Origin: CALXOJ01 sp034120015
GTDB taxonomy: Bacteria > Spirochaetota > Spirochaetia > JAFGXN01
Length of the DNA: 64,000 nucleotides
Assembly: GCA_034120015.1 (NCBI GenBank)
Contig: JAXEIF010000005.1
Coordinates: forward strand, 1 to 64,000
Direction: 5' to 3'
This document shows, piece after piece, positions 8,669-17,964 of this stretch. Both the position numbers and the translations under genes were made by a program. Within the stretch, counting starts at the first letter, position 1. Every line of letters begins with the position of its first letter. A model generated the notes under the pieces. It searched no databases and was not told the origin of the DNA. It saw only the letters and a list, made by a program, of their open reading frames with translations.

Positions 8669-10279
8669 TTAAAACCCGGAAATACTGGCTTTCATTTCTT
8701 TTATCAGGTTTTCGTTGGAGGCACCGATATCCAGCAGCAGATCCGACTGATTACGAATATGCGAAAGCTCGTTTTCCAGATTGATCATACTGTCATCGAT
8801 TTCGGAAACAACATCTTTCATGACATTGACGGCGGAATTTTCTTCATCTATAATGCGGTTCATTTTTTCCGTCGACAAATCAACTTCCTTTTTCAAATCC
8901 ACGACATGATAAACGGCGTTATTGATTTCCACCGTTCCTTTTGCCAGTTCGGACAATCCGTTGCTGATTTCGTTCAATGAAGCGGAAATCGTCAGCAAAT
9001 CCGTTCCGATTCCGCGGATTTTCGCAGACGATTCGGAGTTGACGGATACGGCATTTTTGACCGCGGCAATATTGGTTTTGATCATTTTGGAAATAATCTT
9101 TGAATTGCGCGAGGTTTCTTCGGAAAGATCGCGAATCGACTGGGCAACGATGGAAAATCCTTTTCCGGCTTCTCCGGCATGTACCGACTCAATAGACGCA
9201 TTCATTGCCAACAGATTGGTTCTCTCCGAAATATCTTCGATGACGCCGACAATTTCGCTCATCCGATTAATCGATTCGATAATTTCTTCAAAAATACGGG
9301 CCGACCCTTCCAACTGTTCGATTCCTGTTTTGACTGCTGTCGAAATTTCCATCAGCTGCCCCATTTTCTCGGTGGCATTACCGGACATTGTTTCAATCGA
9401 AGACGACATTTCGGTGATGGCTGCCGTTGTCTGTTCGAATGCGGCAGCCTGATTATTGATTCTGATTTTAACGCCTTCATTTGCCTCCGCTATCTGATTT
9501 TGCAGACTGTAGATATCATTTATCCTGTCTTCAAGAGACTTCTGCCCCTGTCGGGTTTCGTTTTTACAGCTTTCCATTGCCTGAAGACTTTCGGAAATAG
9601 CATGGGAGGTTTCCGTCAATCTGTTTCCTATATCGGCGCCGGAAGAGACTTTATCGACAATAGCCGAGATACGTTCAATATTCTGTCTCAGCTCTCCTTC
9701 TTTACCGACCAGCTCTCGATTCAACTCGTTATCGGCGCGCCAACCGACAAAGAACAGTACATCGGAAAAAACAAAAATACAGAAACTGCCGAAAAACATA
9801 TCAAACATTAAAAAGAGATTGTTATTGGCAAGTGCATAAGGCAGCGAAATTCCGACAAGCGTCCCCAAAACAACGGCATACAGAAAGATATGAAACAGAA
9901 TAATATTCCAACGCGATGTCAGATGCTGAACACCGAACTGAACCATCACACAGGCCATAAAGAGTCCGTATAAAACCGTATAATATGAAAAAGGCCAGAC
10001 AATAATCCGGGAAACGGCCAGTGATCCGACTATAAAATTACACAGAAACCAACTGAATTTATAATATCCGTTCCACAATAATACAGCACCGATAACTGCC
10101 GCTATGACAAGAATCAAATCCAGAACAAATAACCCGATATTCCCCGCCGAAAACATCTGAAACGCTGCCGGAATAAAGGCAAAAACGGTAGCAATAAAAC
10201 AAACTTGTAAAATTTTGGCTTTTTTAATAATACTTACGGGTGCGTTTTGATAAACATCCGATATTAAACGAATTTTCAT
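8669..10279 (-). CDS. methyl-accepting chemotaxis protein with six-TM N-terminus (paralogue)
   Basis: Second chemoreceptor, 536 aa, built like its neighbour: about six hydrophobic helices in residues ~20-185, then a cytoplasmic signalling domain. The tip and flanks (SERTNLLAMNASIESVHAGE, DLSEETSRNSKIIS) are almost identical to the 6922-8535 protein, while the membrane parts diverge. That is the pattern of a tandem duplication with sensor divergence. The ATG at 10279 is preceded by GGAGC at four bases. It sits just after the secF terminator, so it probably has its own promoter in 10280-10300. Confidence 0.93.
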   Translation of the reverse strand: MKIRLISDVYQNAPVSIIKKAKILQVCFIATVFAFIPAAFQMFSAGNIGLFVLDLILVIAAVIGAVLLWNGYYKFSWFLCNFIVGSLAVSRIIVWPFSYYTVLYGLFMACVMVQFGVQHLTSRWNIILFHIFLYAVVLGTLVGISLPYALANNNLFLMFDMFFGSFCIFVFSDVLFFVGWRADNELNRELVGKEGELRQNIERISAIVDKVSSGADIGNRLTETSHAISESLQAMESCKNETRQGQKSLEDRINDIYSLQNQIAEANEGVKIRINNQAAAFEQTTAAITEMSSSIETMSGNATEKMGQLMEISTAVKTGIEQLEGSARIFEEIIESINRMSEIVGVIEDISERTNLLAMNASIESVHAGEAGKGFSIVAQSIRDLSEETSRNSKIISKMIKTNIAAVKNAVSVNSESSAKIRGIGTDLLTISASLNEISNGLSELAKGTVEINNAVYHVVDLKKEVDLSTEKMNRIIDEENSAVNVMKDVVSEIDDSMINLENELSHIRNQSDLLLDIGASNENLIKEMKASISGF

Positions 10280-10295
10280 TTGAGCTCCGCTCCGA

Positions 10296-10332
10296 AAAAA
10301 TAAAAGACCGATAATTTCTTATCGGCCTTTTA
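10296..10332 (-). terminator. intrinsic terminator after secF
   Basis: Minus-strand AAAGGCCGATAA/TTATCGGTCTTTT with a short loop and a T-rich tail. It ends the yajC-secD-secF operon. Confidence 0.88.
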
Positions 10333-10342
10333 TTTCAATAAA

Positions 10343-11542
10343 TTAATGTCTTCGTTTTTTTCCCCGAATCTTACGTTCCAGCATCGGAATTTCGATTTCG
10401 CCGCCCGAAGTTCCCGATTCCTCAATATTATCGGAAACCGCAGCAGCAGCAACCGCTTTTTTACCGTATTTTTTTTCGGATTTGCGGCGCTTTACGGCAG
10501 AAATGGCCAGCTCTGTCCAATAATAAAACGGAGCGGCAATAAAAATTGTGGAATAGGTTCCGCACAGGATACCGACGATAACGTTCAGCGCAAAGTTTTT
10601 GATATCACTTGTATCGGAAGCAAACACATACAACGCCACTACGGTAAACAGTGTTGTCAGCGAAGTAATAATGGTTCGGGAAAGTGTCTGCGTCACTGAA
10701 ATATCGATACGGGAACGCAACGGGAGATTGGGATTCAACTCCATACTTTCACGGATACGGTCGAAAACAACGATTGTGTCGTTCAGCGAATAACCGATAA
10801 TGGTCAAAATCGCAGCGATTGTAACCGATGTAAATTCCACCTGAAAAACACCGATAAAAACCATCATCATAATAACATCATGAAAAACGGCGACAATCGC
10901 TCCGACGGCAAAAGCCAGCTTAAAACGAAACCAGATATAAATCAGAACCAACGCCATCGCCGCAACAACAACCCAAACCGCCGTCATGGTCAACGTTGCC
11001 GCACGCGACGGAGTCACACTGGCCTTTTGTTTGATTTCGACCGAATCGGGACCGAATTCCGATTCCACAACTTTTTCCAGTTCGGAAGCGGCAATTTCGG
11101 CAAAATCCCCGTCACCGACAGCGGCCTGATAGGCCAGCCTCTGGAGAGAATTCAATTCGGCTGCCTCTTCCGCCGTCATTACGTCGGCGGGATCAATTCC
11201 CTCGGCTGCCTTTACCGGCTTACGCAGACTGACCTGAGATAACCGCACCCGATATTCCCGTGTCAGCGGATCCTGATTGGGAATTTCCTGAATCTGAGCT
11301 TCGTACGGAGCCAGCAGTCCGCGAATAACGGAAATGGTCTTTACTTCGCCGGCAGCGGCATTTTCTTCGGTAATGGCTTCAGGAAGTTTCACGGAAAACT
11401 GGATGCTCACACCGGGGTTGAAATCGACACCTGTATTCAATCCGCGGTGATAAAACACCGTAAACAATAAACCGAAAACCATGCAAAAGAGAGACAACCC
11501 GGCAGTCAGAAACCGGTAACGGGTAAATCTAATTGTTTTCAT
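10343..11542 (-). CDS. secF: protein translocase subunit SecF
   Basis: Inner-membrane partner of SecD that uses the proton gradient to help export through SecYEG. The protein (399 aa) has an N-terminal TM helix, a periplasmic domain starting near GVDFNPGVSIQF, and a C-terminal block of five TM helices with the family motif IGYSLNDTIVVFDRIRE. The C-terminal tail is rich in Lys and Arg. The start codon lies inside the 3' end of secD, so the two coding regions overlap by 14 bases, with a GGGGAGG ribosome binding site in secD; this implies coupled translation. The periplasmic region is longer than in short SecF proteins. Confidence 0.96.
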   Translation of the reverse strand: MKTIRFTRYRFLTAGLSLFCMVFGLLFTVFYHRGLNTGVDFNPGVSIQFSVKLPEAITEENAAAGEVKTISVIRGLLAPYEAQIQEIPNQDPLTREYRVRLSQVSLRKPVKAAEGIDPADVMTAEEAAELNSLQRLAYQAAVGDGDFAEIAASELEKVVESEFGPDSVEIKQKASVTPSRAATLTMTAVWVVVAAMALVLIYIWFRFKLAFAVGAIVAVFHDVIMMMVFIGVFQVEFTSVTIAAILTIIGYSLNDTIVVFDRIRESMELNPNLPLRSRIDISVTQTLSRTIITSLTTLFTVVALYVFASDTSDIKNFALNVIVGILCGTYSTIFIAAPFYYWTELAISAVKRRKSEKKYGKKAVAAAAVSDNIEESGTSGGEIEIPMLERKIRGKKRRH

Positions 11543-13331
11543 ATTTTTTGCCTCCCCACATAACCTGAATTCGTTTCATTTTAAGTGTTTCGTAACAGAA
11601 ATCAAAAATCAGCCGAGTTACAAAAATTGCCGTAAACATGGAACAGACAACACCGATTGCCAGAGTATAGGCGAACCCCTGAATCGCACCGGTACCCAGA
11701 ACAGAGAGAACCAGAGCGGCAATCAGAGTCGTTACGTTTGCATCAATCAGAGCCCAAAGGGCTTTGTCATATCCGGCTTTTAAACCGGCAACAGCCGATT
11801 TTCCGGCTCGCTGCTCTTCACGCATACGTTCAAAAATAATAACGTTGGCATCGACCGACATACCGATCGAAAGAATAATACCCGCCAGACTGGTCAGAGT
11901 CATTGTAAAACCCAATTTTGCCAGAATGGCAAAAATAAAGACCAAATCAAGGAAAAGGGCAACATCGGCAATGAACCCGCCTCCGCGGTAATACAGCAGC
12001 ATAAAGATAAAAACGGAAATAAATCCGATTGAAAGCGCCCAAATCCCTGCCTGAATCGCATCCTGCCCCAGCGAAGCATTCACTTCCTGAATTTCCTCGA
12101 CCTGCAATTCGACGGGCAAAACTCCGGTTTTCAGCAGTTTTCTCAGATTTTCGGCTTCTTCTCCGGTAAAGCTTCCGGAAATCTGAACGTTACCGCCGGC
12201 AATTCTTCCGGAAATGGTAGCCGCCGCTTTGATTTTTTCATCCAGAGCAATTACCATCGTTTTGCCTTTGTTGGCTTCGGTCAGATCGGCAAACCGAACC
12301 TGAGGATTAAAAGATTTACCGTCGGAATCTTCACCTTCCGTTCCGATGCGGAACGAAACCGCCGGTTTTCCGTATTGATCCTGCGCACGGGCGACATCAC
12401 TCAAATAAACACCGCTGAAATCGGGAACCGCCGTAACAACCAGATAATCCTGCAACTCGTCTTCGCCGTAAACGTCTTTATCGTAAAGCCCCATGACTTT
12501 GTAACCGGGATTGACAATTCCTTTATCAACCAAAGCCGCCTGCGCCGCTTCATCATTGGTATCAAAACCGCTTTTGGTTGTTCCGAATGTATCCATCAGA
12601 TAGGAGCGGAAGGCTGCAGTCTGATTTGCATCGACGATATGGAAATTTAAACTTCCTTTTCCCATAAGGAAAGTCTTGATACGTTCCGAGTCGCGGGCGC
12701 CGGGCAATTCGACAAGAATACGGTCGTTACCGACCTTTCTTACGGAAGGCTCGGAGACTTTAAACGCATCGACACGGTCGTAAATAACGTCCATCGCATC
12801 CATGACAGGATCGTCGCCCTGAGTCACTTTCTCCCAGTCGACATCGGCTTTCAGCATAAAACTGATACCGCCGTTCAAATCCAGACCGAGCTTCAAAGCA
12901 CTTTCGCGCAGGTTTCGGACATCCTGAATGCGTTTTACCAATGCAACGGCATCTGTTTGAATAAACAGAGCTTTGGCTTCGCCTTCGGTCATATTCGGGA
13001 ATGCATACTGAACGGTATTCAGATAGGTCCATTCCGCAGGCTTTTTTTCTTTCATTTTTTTCAGATTCTGTTTTGCAACCGGAATCAGGAATTCATACTT
13101 TTCCGCAATCACCGCATCGGGCGTCGTTCGGGATAACTCACGAAATTCGTTCCACTTCTTCTCCGCTTCCGTTGTGGCGTAATTACGGACATCCTGACCG
13201 GGCAAGACTGCCAGATCTTTTTCTTCCTGTGTAACACCCCAGTCCGTATACCAGCGAACGGTCGGCATCAGGAAAAGAACGGCAATTACGCAAACCAACA
13301 AGAAAATCAAAAATCTTGATGTTTTACTCAT
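11529..13331 (-). CDS. secD: protein translocase subunit SecD
   Basis: Membrane component of the Sec accessory complex, 600 aa. It has an N-terminal TM helix, a large periplasmic part with the D1 signature GLDLNGGISFML (near residue 145), and a C-terminal RND-like block of TM helices with GIILSIGMSVDANVIIFERM. ATG at 13331 has GGAGAG six bases upstream; the ATG four codons earlier lacks one. It is the middle gene of yajC-secD-secF, 19 bases after yajC. Confidence 0.97.
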   Translation of the reverse strand: MSKTSRFLIFLLVCVIAVLFLMPTVRWYTDWGVTQEEKDLAVLPGQDVRNYATTEAEKKWNEFRELSRTTPDAVIAEKYEFLIPVAKQNLKKMKEKKPAEWTYLNTVQYAFPNMTEGEAKALFIQTDAVALVKRIQDVRNLRESALKLGLDLNGGISFMLKADVDWEKVTQGDDPVMDAMDVIYDRVDAFKVSEPSVRKVGNDRILVELPGARDSERIKTFLMGKGSLNFHIVDANQTAAFRSYLMDTFGTTKSGFDTNDEAAQAALVDKGIVNPGYKVMGLYDKDVYGEDELQDYLVVTAVPDFSGVYLSDVARAQDQYGKPAVSFRIGTEGEDSDGKSFNPQVRFADLTEANKGKTMVIALDEKIKAAATISGRIAGGNVQISGSFTGEEAENLRKLLKTGVLPVELQVEEIQEVNASLGQDAIQAGIWALSIGFISVFIFMLLYYRGGGFIADVALFLDLVFIFAILAKLGFTMTLTSLAGIILSIGMSVDANVIIFERMREEQRAGKSAVAGLKAGYDKALWALIDANVTTLIAALVLSVLGTGAIQGFAYTLAIGVVCSMFTAIFVTRLIFDFCYETLKMKRIQVMWGGKKYENN

Positions 13332-13350
13332 TTTTCTCTCCACACCTTAT

Positions 13351-13851
13351 TTATTTTTGAATATCCTGATCTCCGGAAGCGGTTTTTTCGGCAGAAGCCT
13401 CCGTTTCCGTTTTTTTCTTCCGGAATCCGGAAAAAATCGATTTTTTCGTTTCCGGCTGAGGAACCGGATTTTTCTTTTCCAAAACCTGTGTGACCGCGTA
13501 TTTGGCAAACTCGACTTTGACGTTATCGTTCAGTTTTAAAATGAACGATGTCTCTTTAACGGTATCGATTGTTCCGAAAATACCGCTCGATGTCATCACG
13601 CGATCGCCCTTTTCCAGCGATGCCAGCATTCGTTGTGTTTCTTTCTGCTTTTTGCTCTGCGGACGAATCATGAAAAAATAGAGAACCAGCAGAAAAATCA
13701 CCATCATAAAGAGAAAACTCTGATTGGCAAACGGCGATGCTGCCGTTGTCTGAGTTCCGCCATCGGCCGGGACTTCCTGAGTCCGGTTTGCATTGGGTTC
13801 ATGTATAATATCCGACTCAAGCAAAAGCGGCGACCACGTTAACTGTTCCAT
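13351..13851 (-). CDS. yajC: preprotein translocase subunit YajC
   Basis: Single-pass membrane protein that joins SecDF. The 166 aa include a TM helix at ~47-62 and the conserved block FFMIRPQSKKQKE directly after it, then the small domain GDRVMTSSGIFGTI. Both the N-terminal extension (~45 residues) and the Lys/Glu-rich C-terminal tail (~45 residues) are longer than in compact YajC proteins. GAGG lies five bases before the ATG. It is the first gene of the yajC-secD-secF operon. Confidence 0.95.
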   Translation of the reverse strand: MEQLTWSPLLLESDIIHEPNANRTQEVPADGGTQTTAASPFANQSFLFMMVIFLLVLYFFMIRPQSKKQKETQRMLASLEKGDRVMTSSGIFGTIDTVKETSFILKLNDNVKVEFAKYAVTQVLEKKNPVPQPETKKSIFSGFRKKKTETEASAEKTASGDQDIQK

Positions 13852-13891
13852 AATTAACCTCTGAAAAAATTAAATTTCAACTGATTATAAG

Positions 13892-13920
13892 AAAATAACA
13901 CAGAACAGTGAGGTTGTCAA
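13892..13920 (-). promoter_or_regulatory. promoter of the yajC-secD-secF operon
   Basis: Minus-strand TTGACA (13920-13915), 17-base spacer and TATTTT (13897-13892). A TATAAT lies a few bases further downstream but too far from a -35 match. The -35 box is 12 bases after the stop codon of the preceding gene. Confidence 0.7.
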
Positions 13921-13931
13921 GACACTCTGTC

Positions 13932-14264
13932 TTATATCAATTTGACCTTCACATTTTGAGGCACGGAGAAAACACCGAAAAGCCGGTTCAAAACATCAAC
14001 GGAAGCATAATGGCATGATTCGTTTTTGTTGATAACGGACAGAAGATACTCCAAATCAGACTGCCCCGACCCGATACCTGCCTCGCGATCGAAAAAAGCG
14101 GCACAAAAAGCCGGTTTATACAACCCCAAATCTGCCAGCTGCCGGGAAGTTTTTGTTTTGTATTTGCGTTTCAGCGTTTTATCGACAATGACAACATTAT
14201 CGTAAGAACCGACCGTAAAAATAAAATCTTCTTTCTTCATATATATCAATTTAACATAATTCAT
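13932..14264 (-). CDS. small conserved-looking protein of unknown function, coupled to pdxA
   Basis: I do not recognise this 110-residue protein. It is soluble, mixed alpha/beta in appearance, and moderately basic (KTLKRKYKTKTSRQLADLGLYKPAF); there is no signal peptide. The ATG at 14264 overlaps the pdxA stop codon as ATGA, and no ribosome binding site stands before it, so translation probably restarts after pdxA. A second ATG at 14240 is possible and would begin MKKEDFIFTVGSYDN. Its position suggests co-transcription with pdxA, but that gives no functional clue. Confidence 0.65.
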   Translation of the reverse strand: MNYVKLIYMKKEDFIFTVGSYDNVVIVDKTLKRKYKTKTSRQLADLGLYKPAFCAAFFDREAGIGSGQSDLEYLLSVINKNESCHYASVDVLNRLFGVFSVPQNVKVKLI

Positions 14265-15292
14265 TTTAAATGACAATTCTTTTTTTCGTTTCCTGCCGGA
14301 CGAAGCACCATGCGCGCTGCCGCGGAAATCGCCTCCTTCATTCCGGTTGCATCGGCGCACCCTTTCCCTGCAATATCGAATGCGGTACCATGATCGACGG
14401 AAACGCGCAGAAACGGCAGCCCGGCTGTGACGGAGACTGTTCGATGAAAATCCAGCGTTTTACAGGCGATATGTCCCTGATCATGATAAAGTGATACAAC
14501 GGCATCGAATTTCCCCTCTGCCGCCTGAGCAAAGACCGAATCGGCTCCGACCGGACCGACCGCGTCGATACCTTCCGCAACGGCAGCCTCCACCGCCGGT
14601 GCGACCGCCGTCATCTCTTCATCGCCGAGCAGACCGTGTTCACCGCAATGCGGATTGAAACCGGCCACCGCAATCTGCGGCCGTTCAACGCCCCACTGCC
14701 GCAGAACATCCCGACAGCGCCCGATAAACCGGCACAGCGCCCCGGTTTCCAGAGTCGCCGGTACCTTCGAAAGCGGCAGGTGCCGTGTATAAAAAAAGAC
14801 ACACAGCTTGCCGGTCAGAAAAACCGTTAACGGATTTTCCGATCCGGTGAGCCCCGCGAAGATTTCGGTGTGACCGATATACGGCACGCCCGCCGCGCGC
14901 AGCGACTCTTTGTTCAGAGGTGCCGTCACCACCGCGTCACAGAATCCCTTTTCGACCAGACGAACGGATTTTTCGACGGCATCATACGCTGCCGAGCCGC
15001 CCGCGGCCGAGACAGTCCCCCATTGCCATTCCCCCGGATCGGGACAGTCGGCATATTCGATCACCGACGAACGCAGCGGTCTCCTTCGGCTGACATCAAA
15101 CGGACGCAAACGCAAGCGGACACCCAAAGACACCGCGGTTTTTTCCCAAACCGGACGGGCTCCGACCAGAACCATCCTCGCCTGCCGCCGCAACCGCCGG
15201 TCGACGGCCGCCCGAATCGCAATTTCCGGACCGATACCGGCCGGGTCACCGGCTGTCACCGCCAAAACGGGAAGCTGACTGTTTTCTAACAT
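14261..15292 (-). CDS. pdxA: 4-hydroxythreonine-4-phosphate dehydrogenase
   Basis: NAD-dependent, metal-dependent oxidative decarboxylase that supplies the amino-ketone substrate of PdxJ in pyridoxal phosphate synthesis. The 343-residue protein has the family blocks GDPAGIGPEI (near residue 15), the metal histidine in YIGHTE, FNPHCGEHGLLGDEE, LYHDQGHIACK and VDHGTAFDIAGKGCAD. ATG at 15292 is preceded by a GGCGG-like site; an in-frame start at 15328 lies in the groEL terminator. PdxA-like enzymes that act on other hydroxyacid phosphates exist, but the motif set is that of PdxA. Confidence 0.92.
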   Translation of the reverse strand: MLENSQLPVLAVTAGDPAGIGPEIAIRAAVDRRLRRQARMVLVGARPVWEKTAVSLGVRLRLRPFDVSRRRPLRSSVIEYADCPDPGEWQWGTVSAAGGSAAYDAVEKSVRLVEKGFCDAVVTAPLNKESLRAAGVPYIGHTEIFAGLTGSENPLTVFLTGKLCVFFYTRHLPLSKVPATLETGALCRFIGRCRDVLRQWGVERPQIAVAGFNPHCGEHGLLGDEEMTAVAPAVEAAVAEGIDAVGPVGADSVFAQAAEGKFDAVVSLYHDQGHIACKTLDFHRTVSVTAGLPFLRVSVDHGTAFDIAGKGCADATGMKEAISAAARMVLRPAGNEKKNCHLK

Positions 15293-15314
15293 ATATACCG
15301 CCTTATCCTGTTTT

Positions 15315-15374
15315 ATAAAAAAAGGCACTGCGCCTTTGCCTGTTTCCGATTCGGAAAAGACCGCTGCAGTGCCC
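15315..15374 (-). terminator. intrinsic terminator after groEL with an unusually long loop
   Basis: On the minus strand GGCACTGC (15372-15365) pairs with GCAGTGCC (15331-15324) around a ~33-base loop, then a run of seven T. The loop contains a smaller TTCCGA/TCGGAA hairpin, so the structure may be a branched stem. Confidence 0.75.
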
Positions 15375-15393
15375 GTTTATCGGGATCAACCCC

Positions 15394-17022
15394 TTACATC
15401 ATACCGCCCATACCGGGATTCATCGGAGCCGCAGGTTCGGGCGCCGGAATATCGGTAACGGCACATTCGGTTGTCAGAATCAGTGATGCAACCGATGCCG
15501 CATTCTGCAACGCGATTCGGGTCACTTTCGCCGGGTCGATAATACCGGCAACAAACATATCCACCCATTCGTCGTTGGCGGCATTATACCCGAAACCGTC
15601 TTTGCTCGATTTGATGCGGTCAACAATAATCGATCCGTCGACACCGGCATTGACGGCAATCTGACGGGCCGGTTCGGCCAAAGCTTTGGTAACAATCCGG
15701 AATCCGACTTTTTCTTCTTCGGAATAATCGGAAAGGTTTTCCTTTTCCAATGCGGCAACACACTTCATAAGCATCACACCGCCGCCGGGAACAACACCTT
15801 CCTCAACAGCGGCACGGGTCGCCGCCAAAGCATCCTCGACTCTGTGCTTTTTCTCTTTCATTTCCACTTCGGTTGCCGCACCGATATTGATAACAGCGAC
15901 TCCGCCGGAAAGTTTTGCCAGTCTCTCCTGCAGTTTTTCGCGATCGTAATCGGAAGTGGTTTCCCCGATCTGATTGCGGATTAAAGCAATTCTTTCTTTC
16001 AGCGCTTTTGCGTCACCGGAACCGTTAATAATTGTTGTGTTTTCTTTTTCCACTTTGACAGTTTTTGCGGAACCGAGTTGGGACAAATCGGTCGACTCGA
16101 GCTTCATGCCGAGATCTTCGGAAATGACCTGTCCGCCCGTCAAAACAGCGATATCTTCCAGCATTGCTTTTCTTCTGTCCCCGAAACCGGGTGCTTTAAC
16201 GGCAACCGCGTTCAGCGTTCCGCGCAGACTGTTGACAACCAGCGTCGCCAGAGCCTCACCTTCGACATCTTCGGCAATAATCAGAATCGGACGACCCGAT
16301 TGAGCCACCTTCTCCAGAATCGGAAGCAGGTCTTTCATTGCGGAGATTTTTTTCTCATAAATCAGAATAAACGGATTATTCATGACAACAGTCATGTTTT
16401 CCGAATTGGAAGCAAAGTAAGGCGACAGATAACCGCGGTCAAACTGCATTCCTTCGACAAAATCAACCGTCGTTTCGATTGTTTTGCTTTCTTCAACGGT
16501 AATCACACCGTCTTTTCCGACACGATCCATTGCGTTGGCAATTTCTTCTCCGATAACACGGTCGTTATTGGCGGAAACCGTTGCCACCTGGGTAATTTCG
16601 TCTTTTGATTTGATTTTTTTCGAAGTCGAGTTGATTTTCTTAACAGCCAATTCGACGGCACGGTCGATACCGCGTTTGATACCCATCGGGTTAATACCGG
16701 CAGCGACGCTTTTCATCCCTTCTTTTGTAATAGCATAAGCCAAAACTGTTGCCGTTGTTGTTCCGTCTCCGGCAACATCATTGGTCTTGCTGGCCACTTC
16801 TTTCAGCAACTGGGCTCCCATATTTTCGAACGGATCTTCCAGCTCGATTTCTTTTGCAACGGAAACGCCGTCTTTTGTAACGGTCGGGGCTCCGAATTTT
16901 TTATCCAACAGAACGGTGCGGCCTTTCGGTCCCAATGTGACTTTTACGGCGCTTGAAATCTTTTCGACACCCGCCAAAAGAGACTTACGGGCTTCTTCAT
17001 TGAATTGCAGTTGTTTTGCCAT
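15394..17022 (-). CDS. groEL: chaperonin GroEL
   Basis: 60-kDa chaperonin subunit of 542 aa. It has the ATP-binding GDGTTTATVLA (near residue 86), the intermediate and apical domain blocks typical of GroEL, and the Met/Gly-rich C-terminus ending GMGGMM. ATG at 17022 follows GAGGG at about nine bases. groES is not adjacent, and no CIRCE operator (TTAGCACTC and its inverted copy) is present in 17023-17079, so heat regulation must differ from the HrcA model. The upstream neighbour is rsmA on the same strand. Confidence 0.98.
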   Translation of the reverse strand: MAKQLQFNEEARKSLLAGVEKISSAVKVTLGPKGRTVLLDKKFGAPTVTKDGVSVAKEIELEDPFENMGAQLLKEVASKTNDVAGDGTTTATVLAYAITKEGMKSVAAGINPMGIKRGIDRAVELAVKKINSTSKKIKSKDEITQVATVSANNDRVIGEEIANAMDRVGKDGVITVEESKTIETTVDFVEGMQFDRGYLSPYFASNSENMTVVMNNPFILIYEKKISAMKDLLPILEKVAQSGRPILIIAEDVEGEALATLVVNSLRGTLNAVAVKAPGFGDRRKAMLEDIAVLTGGQVISEDLGMKLESTDLSQLGSAKTVKVEKENTTIINGSGDAKALKERIALIRNQIGETTSDYDREKLQERLAKLSGGVAVINIGAATEVEMKEKKHRVEDALAATRAAVEEGVVPGGGVMLMKCVAALEKENLSDYSEEEKVGFRIVTKALAEPARQIAVNAGVDGSIIVDRIKSSKDGFGYNAANDEWVDMFVAGIIDPAKVTRIALQNAASVASLILTTECAVTDIPAPEPAAPMNPGMGGMM

Positions 17023-17079
17023 TTTTCTATCCCTCAAATAAAATTTAAGTTCGGTTTGTTGATTTCAATTTACAAAAAC

Positions 17080-17964
17080 TCAATCAGAAAGTAAAGAGTT
17101 TTCATTTTCTTTTTTTCCGAAATCCGTTACGACACCTCCGGGCAGCAGGGAAACAATACGGCTTAACAACGTCGGCGAAATTTCTTCACCGCGATCGCTC
17201 ATTTTTATTCCGCACCCCCCGAACGCCTCTTCGAGAGTCCCGTCGGGAAAACGGCCCTTCGCCGACGCTAAATTGTTTTTCAGCGTTTTCCGACGAGATT
17301 TAAACATTTCGGAAGCCAAAAGCAGATAAAGCCGACGGTTGAGATTTCTGTTTCTGTCGTGACGGGTCATGACAACGACCGTCGAGACGACATCGGGTTG
17401 CGGGAAAAAGCAGTCGGCGGGGACGTCGAAAACGGTTTTGACATCGTAATCGAGAGCGCAGAGCAGTGAAAACGACGAATAATCCTTGGAACCGGGAAGA
17501 GCCTTCATCCGCCGGGCGGCCTCTTTCTGAACCATGAACACCATTCTCGGAGGCAGGACCGCTTTTTCAATCAGACAGCCGATCATGGCGGCGGCGGAAC
17601 AGTACGGAAGATTGCCGTAAATCAAATCGGGCAGACCGTTCGTTTCGGTAAAAGCGGAAAAGGTTTTGACAAAATCCCCCGGAACGATTTTCCGATCAGG
17701 GAATTCGGTTTCCAGAAAACGGATAAAGCCGTAATCGATTTCGAAAAGAGTCAGATTCTTTTCCGGAGGAAACAGCGCCGTCAGAGAACCGAGTCCGGGA
17801 CCGATTTCCCATGCGGTGCGCACCGTTTCCGTTTGCAGTTCCGAAAAAATCATCTTTCTGTAACGATCGCCGATCAGAAAATTCTGTCCGAATTTTTTCT
17901 GCATCGAAAGCCGAAACAGACCGAGAATCTCCTTAATTTGCGCTACCGATGTATAATCAATCAC
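17080..17964 (-). CDS. rsmA: 16S rRNA dimethyladenosine transferase
   Basis: KsgA/RsmA methylates two adjacent adenosines in the 3' terminal helix of 16S rRNA with S-adenosylmethionine. The 294-residue protein has KKFGQNFL (near residue 23), the SAM motif EIGPGLGSLT, the acidic loop FEID and the catalytic NLPYCSAA. The C-terminal domain is typical. Its start overlaps the 3' end of comEC by eight bases, so the two are translationally linked. Confidence 0.95.
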   Translation of the reverse strand: MIDYTSVAQIKEILGLFRLSMQKKFGQNFLIGDRYRKMIFSELQTETVRTAWEIGPGLGSLTALFPPEKNLTLFEIDYGFIRFLETEFPDRKIVPGDFVKTFSAFTETNGLPDLIYGNLPYCSAAAMIGCLIEKAVLPPRMVFMVQKEAARRMKALPGSKDYSSFSLLCALDYDVKTVFDVPADCFFPQPDVVSTVVVMTRHDRNRNLNRRLYLLLASEMFKSRRKTLKNNLASAKGRFPDGTLEEAFGGCGIKMSDRGEEISPTLLSRIVSLLPGGVVTDFGKKENENSLLSD

